Assembly: GCF_011090165.1 (NCBI RefSeq)
Contig: NZ_JAADJT010000011.1
Coordinates: forward strand, 124,001 to 188,000
Direction of reading: 5' to 3'
Origin: Duganella aceris
Lineage (GTDB): Bacteria > Pseudomonadota > Gammaproteobacteria > Burkholderiales > Burkholderiaceae_D
DNA length: 64,000 bases
The translations under genes and the position numbers were made by a program. Position 1 is the stretch's first letter; every line of letters begins with the position of its first letter. Shown here in pieces: positions 58,488 to 64,000 of the stretch. The notes under the pieces were generated by a model that was given only the letters and a program-made list of their open reading frames with translations, had not been told where the DNA came from and did no database searches.

Positions 58488-60854
58488 ATGGCCGTTTTTG
58501 CACTGCTGCCCCGCAGCCTCCGATTCCGCATGGCCGGCGTGGTGGTCATGCTGGTGCTGATCGCGACCATCGTCGTCACCTGGGTGGCGCTGGTGCTGGC
58601 CGAGCGCGATATGAAAAGCATCATCGGCGATCAGCAATACGCACTGTTGTCCGCCGCCGCCGCGCAGGTGGACGCCCAGATGTCCGCCAAAAAAGTGCTG
58701 CTGGCCAGCCTGGCCGACAGCATGCCGGCCGACGCCGGCCTCGATACCGCCCGCATGAAAGTCTTCATCGACCGCCATCCTTCGGTGCGCCGGGAGTTCC
58801 TCAACGTGCATATCTTTAATCGCCAGGGGATGTTGATCAACACGGCGGGCGACCAGACCGCCGCGCTGGAGCTGGACGCGCGCGTCCGCGCCTATCTCGA
58901 ACGCGTGCTGGCCGCCGGCAAGCCGGTGGTGACGCCGCCGTTCAAAAGCCTGTTGACCGGACTGCCGGCCATCATGATCCTGCATCCGGTGCTGGACGCC
59001 GGCGGCCGTCCGGCCATGCTGCTGGGCGGTAGCATCGACTTGACCAACTCCTCGTTCCTGGAACAGATCGCGGCGCAAAAGCCTGGCAAGACCGGCTTCA
59101 CCTTCATCATGACCACGCGCGGCACACTGGTCCATCATCCGAATCCCACGCGCCTGCTGGAAAACATCAACGCCCGCCCCGGCCACAACCGCGCCACCGA
59201 AATGGCGCTGCAAGGTTTCGAAGGCTGGACCGAAGCGGCCAACAAAGATGGCAGCGAGGGCATCTACTCGTACAAGCGGCTGAAAAGCACGAACTGGATC
59301 ATCGGTTCCCGCTTCCCGGTGGACGAAGCGTTCGCGCCGATGATCGTCATGCGCCGCCACGCCATGCTGGCCTCGGCCGCCTTCGCCGCCGTGGCCGGGC
59401 TGCTGGCGTGGATCGCGATCCAGGTGCTGCTCCGGCCCCTCGGCCGGCTGCGCCGCAACATCAGCGACATCCGCAACGGCGTCGCCGACATTGGGGTGCT
59501 GCAACGCCGCCGCCGCGACGAGATCGGCGAGTTGGGCAGCGCCTTCCATGAATTGATCAGCGAGCGCGAGTCGGCGCAACAGGCCATCCGCGACAGCGAG
59601 GCACTGATCGCCGCCAGCGAAAAGCGCCTGCGCACCATCGCCGACAGCTTGCCGGCGCTGGTCGCTTACCTGGACCGCGACCTGCGCTATGGCTTCAGCA
59701 ACGAGCATTTCCGCACCATGATGGGCGTGGATCCGCAGGCCATGCTGGGCAAGACCATCGAAGAAGTCTTCGGCAAGGAGTTCAACGACAGCCTGGCGGA
59801 GCACAACCAGGCGGCGCTGCGCGGCGAGCACGTACACTACGAACGCCAGGGCCATCACCAGGGTGCGCCGCGCCAGGTCATGGGCGACATGATCCCGGAG
59901 ATCGCGGCCGACGGCAGCGTCTCCGGCTACTACCTGATGGCGCTCGACATCACGGAGCGCAAGAGCGCCGAGCTGCGCCAGGCCGCCAGCGAGAAGCGCC
60001 TCAAGCTTTTGACCGATAATCTGCCGGTGCTGATCTCCTATCTCGACAAGGAACGCAAGTTCCAGTTCGTGAACGCCACCTTCCAGCACTGGTTCGGCCT
60101 CGATCCGGCCACGCTGCTGGGCCGCCATCTGATGGACGGCATCGGCCACGACAACTACTACACCGCCGAACCGCACCTGGACAAGGCCTATGGCGGCCAG
60201 ATCGCCACCTACGAACTGAAGACGCGCATCGGCGACAGCCTGCATACGCTGGAGACCACCTTCGTGCCCGACCTGGCGCCGGACGGCGGCGTGGCCGGCA
60301 TCTATTCGCTGACGCACGACACCACGCGCCTGAAGGAAATCGAGGAACGCTTGACGCAGCTGGCGCGCATCGACACGCTGACCGGCATCGCCAACCGCCT
60401 GATGTTCGAGGAAATGCTGCAATTGGCCATGGTGCGGGCGAAGCGCAACCGCAAGCCGCTGGCGCTGGCCTACCTGGACATCGACCGCTTCAAGGAAATC
60501 AACGACACGCTGGGCCACGGCGCCGGCGACGCCGTGTTGAAGGAATTCGCGACGCGGCTGGTGGACAACGTGCGCGCCGCCGACACGGTGGCGCGGCTGG
60601 CCGGCGACGAGTTCATCATCATCTTCGAGCAGGTGGCCAACACCGCCGAGGCGGGACGGCTGGCGGCCAAGATCATCGAAGGGATGGGTGCGCCATTCGA
60701 GGTGGCGGGATCGCCGCGGCGGATCACCACCAGCATCGGCCTGGCCTTGTATCGGGGCGACGAGGAAGCGTTGTGCGACCTGGTGGCGCGCGCCGACGGC
60801 GCGCTGTACGCGGCCAAGCGCAATGGCCGCGACGGCTATGCGATCGCGGACTAG
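58488..60854 (+). CDS. Membrane diguanylate cyclase with dCache, HAMP and two PAS domains
   Basis: A 788-residue c-di-GMP synthase. Order: membrane helix (about 15-37), periplasmic double-Cache-like sensor (about 40-285; HIFNRQGMLINTAGDQ, LVHHPNPTRLLENIN), second helix near 289-310, HAMP (LLRPLGRLRRNISDIRNG), PAS 1 (IADSLPALVAYLDRDLRYGFSNEHF), PAS 2 (LTDNLPVLISYLDKERKFQFVNATF), and the GGDEF domain (IDTLTGIANRLMFEE; LDIDRFKEINDTLGHGAGD). The catalytic motif reads AGDEF (about 705-709), an active variant. An RxxD inhibitory site (RAAD) is present five residues upstream. The small-molecule signal is unknown. Confidence 0.92.
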   Translation: MAVFALLPRSLRFRMAGVVVMLVLIATIVVTWVALVLAERDMKSIIGDQQYALLSAAAAQVDAQMSAKKVLLASLADSMPADAGLDTARMKVFIDRHPSVRREFLNVHIFNRQGMLINTAGDQTAALELDARVRAYLERVLAAGKPVVTPPFKSLLTGLPAIMILHPVLDAGGRPAMLLGGSIDLTNSSFLEQIAAQKPGKTGFTFIMTTRGTLVHHPNPTRLLENINARPGHNRATEMALQGFEGWTEAANKDGSEGIYSYKRLKSTNWIIGSRFPVDEAFAPMIVMRRHAMLASAAFAAVAGLLAWIAIQVLLRPLGRLRRNISDIRNGVADIGVLQRRRRDEIGELGSAFHELISERESAQQAIRDSEALIAASEKRLRTIADSLPALVAYLDRDLRYGFSNEHFRTMMGVDPQAMLGKTIEEVFGKEFNDSLAEHNQAALRGEHVHYERQGHHQGAPRQVMGDMIPEIAADGSVSGYYLMALDITERKSAELRQAASEKRLKLLTDNLPVLISYLDKERKFQFVNATFQHWFGLDPATLLGRHLMDGIGHDNYYTAEPHLDKAYGGQIATYELKTRIGDSLHTLETTFVPDLAPDGGVAGIYSLTHDTTRLKEIEERLTQLARIDTLTGIANRLMFEEMLQLAMVRAKRNRKPLALAYLDIDRFKEINDTLGHGAGDAVLKEFATRLVDNVRAADTVARLAGDEFIIIFEQVANTAEAGRLAAKIIEGMGAPFEVAGSPRRITTSIGLALYRGDEEALCDLVARADGALYAAKRNGRDGYAIAD

Positions 60855-60860
60855 ACCCGG

Positions 60861-61499
60861 CTACGCCGGCACGCCGCTGGCCAACGGATTCGCCAATGGC
60901 TCGCCGACCTTGTGCAGCAGGTTGCGGTCGATGTGGTGGAAAGGTTCGTCCTGGCCGCGGATCAGCATCACCGTATCCTCCTCATAGCCCCAGGTGCCGT
61001 CGTCGTTGATGGTGACCTTGATGCGGTACTCGATGGTCTTGAAGCCGTACTCCAGGAACGGGTTGGAACGGATGCCGTAGGTGTCGGACTCCAGCCGCGC
61101 CACCAGTTCGAACTGCCTGGCATCCGGGGCCACCACGGCGGCGGCCATCGCGATCTGGCCGCGCGGGATCGCCAGCGTCTGGATCACGGTGCTGGTCGCC
61201 GGCTCCCACAGCCAGTAGCCGACCTGCTCGTGATAGGTCTTGACGTTGTCGGGCTTGTTGATGATGATCAGGTAGCGCAGCCCGTAGAACAGCTGCGGGC
61301 CGTTGGTCACCGGGTCGATCGGCTGCAGCTCGATGCGCTCGATGTAGGCCTGCTTGCGCGGGCCGTCCGCCTTCGGCTTGATATCGAGGCCGCGCTCACC
61401 TTTCCAGATGCCCGCCATCGGCGCCAGCGGCCCGAGGTTGTTCAGGGTGTTGATGTCGACCGACGGTTCGGTGTAAATATCGCTGGAAAACTCGCTCAT
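60861..61499 (-). CDS. Nitrobindin-like / FABP-family protein (DUF1794)
   Basis: A 212-residue protein with the beta-barrel pattern of the heme-binding nitrobindin/THAP4-C-terminal family. The hallmark is LGPLAPMAGIWKGERGLD near residue 24 (GxWxGxG-like), followed by IERIELQPIDPVTNGPQLFYGLRYLI, YHEQVGYWLWEP, VIQTLAIPRGQIAMA and a late EPFHHIDRNLLHKVG containing candidate heme-ligand histidines. It may bind heme or a lipid. No signal peptide. It is the second minus-strand gene after the RsbW-like gene (27-nt gap); a shared role in stress response is only suggested by position. Confidence 0.72.
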   Translation of the reverse strand: MSEFSSDIYTEPSVDINTLNNLGPLAPMAGIWKGERGLDIKPKADGPRKQAYIERIELQPIDPVTNGPQLFYGLRYLIIINKPDNVKTYHEQVGYWLWEPATSTVIQTLAIPRGQIAMAAAVVAPDARQFELVARLESDTYGIRSNPFLEYGFKTIEYRIKVTINDDGTWGYEEDTVMLIRGQDEPFHHIDRNLLHKVGEPLANPLASGVPA

Positions 61500-61526
61500 G
61501 CATGGTCCTGTGTTGATGGTCTGCCG

Positions 61527-61946
61527 CTATTGTAAAGTGATCTCGATGCGGTTGTGACCCCCGATATGGGTATACGCCACCTCGCTCCCCAACTGGCGGA
61601 TCAGCAGCAGGCCGATGCCGCCCACCTTGCGCTGCGCCAGCGGCAGCGCCGGATCCTCCGCGCCGGGGCCGTCGCTCAGCGGATCGAAAGGCGGCGCCGC
61701 GTCCTCGTAGCGCAGCACGCGGCCGCGCACCCCGACCCAGACCGCGTGCGTGCTGTCGCCGCCGTAGCCGTGCAGGATGCTGTTGCGCAGCAGCTCCTCC
61801 AGGATCAACTCGGCGCGCGCCACCGCGCCCGGCGCGAGGCCGGCCTGGCGCAGCGCAGACGCGGCGAACGTCATCGCGGCGGGAATCGCGTCCAGCCGCG
61901 CCGGAAACTGCAACGGCGGCGCATTATCAGTTTCTTTTTCGTCCAT
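61527..61946 (-). CDS. RsbW-like serine kinase / anti-sigma ATPase
   Basis: A 139-residue GHKL ATPase domain. N-box ELILEELLRNSILHGYGGD, the G1-like YEDAAPPFDPLSDGPG and G2 VGGIGLLLIRQL are all present, as in RsbW/SpoIIAB and in kinase domains attached to SpoIIE phosphatases. Such proteins phosphorylate or sequester STAS-domain or sigma-factor partners. A SpoIIE-type phosphatase is encoded 1.1 kb away on the same strand, consistent with a partner switch, but no STAS antagonist gene is in the window. The divergent FecR gene starts 40 bp away. Confidence 0.82.
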   Translation of the reverse strand: MDEKETDNAPPLQFPARLDAIPAAMTFAASALRQAGLAPGAVARAELILEELLRNSILHGYGGDSTHAVWVGVRGRVLRYEDAAPPFDPLSDGPGAEDPALPLAQRKVGGIGLLLIRQLGSEVAYTHIGGHNRIEITLQ

Positions 61947-61986
61947 TCGCGCATATTATCGGATTGCTCATCCGGGGAGAAGAATA

Positions 61987-62442
61987 ATGACGCATATACG
62001 GGCACTCAACTTGGCCATCGCCACGCTGGCGCTGACATCCTTCGCCGCCATCGCGGCCGACGCGCCGGCCGGCATGGTCAAGACGGCCAAAGGCAGCGCC
62101 AGCATCGAACGCGATGGCAAGCAGAGTCCCGTCCATCCCGGCGCCACGCTGATGGCCAGCGACCGCGTGCTCACCGGCGCCGACGGCAGCGTCGGCATCA
62201 CGCTGCGCGACGAAACCCTGCTCGCTGTTGGCCCGAACAGCAATGTGTGGCTCGAGAAGTACGCCTTCGATCCGACTTCGCACGAGGGCGTGTTGAACGC
62301 GACCGTCAAGCGCGGCACGCTGGGCGTCATCTCCGGCAAGCTGTCCAAGCAATCGCCGGGCGCGGTGCAGTTCCGCACGCCCACCTCCATCCTCGGCGTG
62401 CGCGGCACCGAATTCGTCATCGACGTCAAGGACGGGGAATAA
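61987..62442 (+). CDS. FecR-domain periplasmic protein
   Basis: A 151-residue exported protein. The signal peptide (LNLAIATLALTSFAAIAA, cut before DAPAG) is followed by a FecR domain: GMVKTAKGSASIERDGKQSPVHPGATLMASDRVLTGADGSVGITLRDETLLAVGPNS and the closing FRTPTSILGVRGTEFVIDV. This form, without an anti-sigma transmembrane part, is common beside OmpA and CHASE2 proteins. GGGGAGAAG precedes the ATG. It sits 1 nt before the OmpA gene, so the two are co-translated. Confidence 0.88.
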   Translation: MTHIRALNLAIATLALTSFAAIAADAPAGMVKTAKGSASIERDGKQSPVHPGATLMASDRVLTGADGSVGITLRDETLLAVGPNSNVWLEKYAFDPTSHEGVLNATVKRGTLGVISGKLSKQSPGAVQFRTPTSILGVRGTEFVIDVKDGE

Positions 62443-62443
62443 T

Positions 62444-63034
62444 ATGGTCGCACTGTTGTGGGTGGTCTGCCTGATCGCTGCTGTCGCGCAGGCGCAGCGC
62501 GGGCCAAGTGAACACATCACGCTGCTGCCCAGCCAGGATGGCAAGGCCAGCGCGGTCGTCATCACCACCGCCGGCGCGGACACCGTGCTGGACCAGCCCT
62601 ACCAGACCGCCGCCATCGACGGCAAACACGCCGTCGCCAGCGCCGGCGACGGCGCCGAGATCAGGCGGCGTTATAGCCAATTGCTGGACGCGCTGCCGCA
62701 GCGGGCCGCCGTGTTCACCTTGTACTTCGTCACCGACACCGACAACCTGGCGCCGGAATCGGCCGCGCGACTGCCGGAGATCAAGACCCAACTGGCCTCG
62801 CGGGCCATACCGGAGGTGATCGTCATCGGCCATACCGACACCGTCGCCAAGCGCGAATACAACGACGCCCTGTCGTTGCGTCGCGCCGATACGGTCAAGC
62901 GCATGCTGGTCGATATTGGCATCGCCGAAGAGCAGATCGTGGTCCAGGCGCGCGGCGAGCGCGAACTGCTGATACCGACCGGCGACGGCGTCGACGAGCC
63001 GCGCAACCGGCGCGTCGAGATCAGGGTGCGCTGA
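62444..63034 (+). CDS. OmpA-family peptidoglycan-binding protein
   Basis: A 196-residue exported protein. The N-terminus (VALLWVVCLIAAVAQA) is a signal peptide; a Cys is present but not in a proper lipobox. The C-terminal OmpA/MotB domain has FTLYFVTDTDNLAPESAARLPEIKTQL, VIVIGHTDTVAKREYNDALSLRRADTVKRMLV and DEPRNRRVEIRV, including the Asp and Arg that bind diaminopimelate. It likely anchors to the cell wall and works with the FecR protein. It ends 6 nt before the convergent phosphatase gene. Confidence 0.9.
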   Translation: MVALLWVVCLIAAVAQAQRGPSEHITLLPSQDGKASAVVITTAGADTVLDQPYQTAAIDGKHAVASAGDGAEIRRRYSQLLDALPQRAAVFTLYFVTDTDNLAPESAARLPEIKTQLASRAIPEVIVIGHTDTVAKREYNDALSLRRADTVKRMLVDIGIAEEQIVVQARGERELLIPTGDGVDEPRNRRVEIRVR

Positions 63035-63040
63035 CGCGGC

Positions 63041-64000
63041 CTAAGCCGGGCCGTTCCAGCGCAGCACCAGCAGCGTCAAGTCGTCCGACGCCTCGGCCGT
63101 CCCGACGTGCAGTCGAACATCATCCCGCACCGCCTGGACGACCGCTGCCGGCGTGCCGATCAACGCGTCGACCGCCGCGCCGGCCAGCAAACGATCCAGC
63201 CGCGCATTGCCGTACAAGTCCCCTGCCTCGTTCATCGCCTCGCCGATGCCGTCGGTGGCCAGGCACAGGCACTCGCCGGCTTGTAACCGATAGCGCTGCA
63301 CCGGATATTCAAAATCATCCATCACGCACAGCGGCGGCCCGCCGGCCGGCAGCAGCGCGCGCACGCCACCATCGACGCCGATCAGGCGCGGCGCATCATG
63401 TCCCGCATTACACAACACCACCTCGCCGCTGGCCGCGTCGAGTATGCCGGCCACGCTGGTCACGAACAGCATCTCCGGATTCTCGCGCACCAGCTCCTGG
63501 TTGACGACATACATGATGGACGCCATGTCGGCGTCGCTGCGCAGCGCGATACTCTTGGCCAGCGCCTTGGCCACCACCATGAACAGGCTGGCCGGCAACC
63601 CCTTGCCAGACACGTCGCCGACCATGAAGAACACGCGGTCCTTATCCAGCATGAAGAAGTCGTACAGATCGCCGCCGACCTGCCTGGCCGGCTCCAGCAA
63701 GGCGCCAACCGCGAAGCGTCGCTCGCCGGGGAACGCGGTCTCCGGCTGCGGCAGCGTCGCCATCTGGATGCGCCGCGCCGCGTCCAGTTCACCGGCGGTC
63801 TTGGCGGCGGCCACCCGCGCCATCTGCAAGGCACGTTCGCTTTGCTGACGCTCGCGCACCGCCGCCGCCAGCATGCCGCTCAACAGGCTGAGACAGACCA
63901 CCACATAGCCGATCGCCACCCCGGCCGCATCGAACAGCAGCCCGGAGCGCGCGAACAGCAAGCCGCCGACGCAGAACAATGCCGCGCCGGCCGCCACCGC
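63041..64000 (-). CDS. SpoIIE-type PP2C phosphatase (C-terminal part)
   Basis: The reading frame is open at the right window edge; about 320 residues are seen. Two or three membrane helices (AALFCVGGLLFARSGLLF; AGVAIGYVVVCLSLLSGML) are followed by a coiled coil and the PP2C/SpoIIE domain: DAARRIQMATLPQPE, VGGDLYDFFMLDKDRVFFMVGDVSGKGLPASLFM, LCNAGHDAPRLI, LATDGIGEAMNE and EASDDLTLLVLRW with metal-binding Asps. The missing N-terminus may hold a CHASE2 sensor, as in relatives next to FecR/OmpA genes. It probably dephosphorylates a STAS antagonist phosphorylated by the RsbW-like kinase nearby. Confidence 0.9.
   Translation of the reverse strand, partial: AVAAGAALFCVGGLLFARSGLLFDAAGVAIGYVVVCLSLLSGMLAAAVRERQQSERALQMARVAAAKTAGELDAARRIQMATLPQPETAFPGERRFAVGALLEPARQVGGDLYDFFMLDKDRVFFMVGDVSGKGLPASLFMVVAKALAKSIALRSDADMASIMYVVNQELVRENPEMLFVTSVAGILDAASGEVVLCNAGHDAPRLIGVDGGVRALLPAGGPPLCVMDDFEYPVQRYRLQAGECLCLATDGIGEAMNEAGDLYGNARLDRLLAGAAVDALIGTPAAVVQAVRDDVRLHVGTAEASDDLTLLVLRWNGPA

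Noticed and set aside
58443..60518. A 691-codon minus-strand open frame opposite the membrane diguanylate cyclase.
   Set aside because: Composition is typical of an antisense shadow, and the plus strand encodes complete Cache, PAS and GGDEF domains.

Overview
The window is a dense, GC-rich stretch of a betaproteobacterial chromosome, most like Oxalobacteraceae (the Massilia/Duganella/Janthinobacterium group). This rests on the complete exosortase A (XrtA) exopolysaccharide locus with PrsK/PrsR, the nadB/nadC/nadA arrangement, a Burkholderia-type QueE cysteine pattern, and a palindrome of a style I associate with this family. It is inferred from gene content, not from a marker gene. No rRNA, tRNA, CRISPR array or insertion sequence was recognised.

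Region 1 (1-39477) is one large exopolysaccharide/XrtA locus. It opens with the end of a chain-length protein, then a tyrosine autokinase, an outer-membrane barrel, WecB, a deacetylase, a FemAB-like protein, two XrtA-associated glycosyltransferases, exosortase A fused to EpsI, an asparagine-synthase-like amidotransferase with an internal deletion, and more glycosyltransferases, mostly overlapping by 4-26 nt. A variable interior (12754-23186) carries a glycosyltransferase-CapK fusion, a methyltransferase and, on the opposite strand, an SGNH-like/MBOAT acylation pair, a glycosyltransferase, a flippase and a GT2-GT4 fusion. Next come the Wzy/WaaL-like ligase and a second deacetylase. A small-molecule module follows: a second amidotransferase, PLP decarboxylase, acyl-CoA ligase, GNAT-like protein, acyl carrier protein and two hydrolases. 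The locus ends with a glycosyltransferase, a TPR protein, the PrsK/PrsR two-component system and the EpsB-type initiating transferase. The parts suggest a long, decorated polysaccharide built on undecaprenyl phosphate, flipped, polymerised and exported. No PEP-CTERM substrate protein is encoded in the window.

Region 2 (39642-50684) is largely housekeeping: NAD biosynthesis (nadB, nadC, nadA) with a GNAT gene, a YbiT-type ABC-F protein, a small periplasmic protein, LD-carboxypeptidase, an alpha/beta hydrolase, and a tRNA-modification operon (queE-queD-tadA). An orphan histidine kinase follows.

Region 3 (50707-64000) is signalling and secreted proteins: two diguanylate cyclases, an M10 metalloprotease with RTX-like repeats and a DUF4214-like tail, a small unknown protein coupled to a secreted nuclease, a chemoreceptor, a UGT-like glycosyltransferase with a HAD phosphatase, a nitrobindin-like protein, and a stress/partner-switch group (RsbW-like kinase, FecR protein, OmpA protein, SpoIIE-type phosphatase cut by the window end).

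The points most worth a second look are: the two amidotransferases, which look degenerate in complementary halves; the two large enzyme fusions; a repeat-encoded proline-rich head on XrtA; a nested palindrome beside nadA; and an orphan intrinsic terminator that may end a small RNA.
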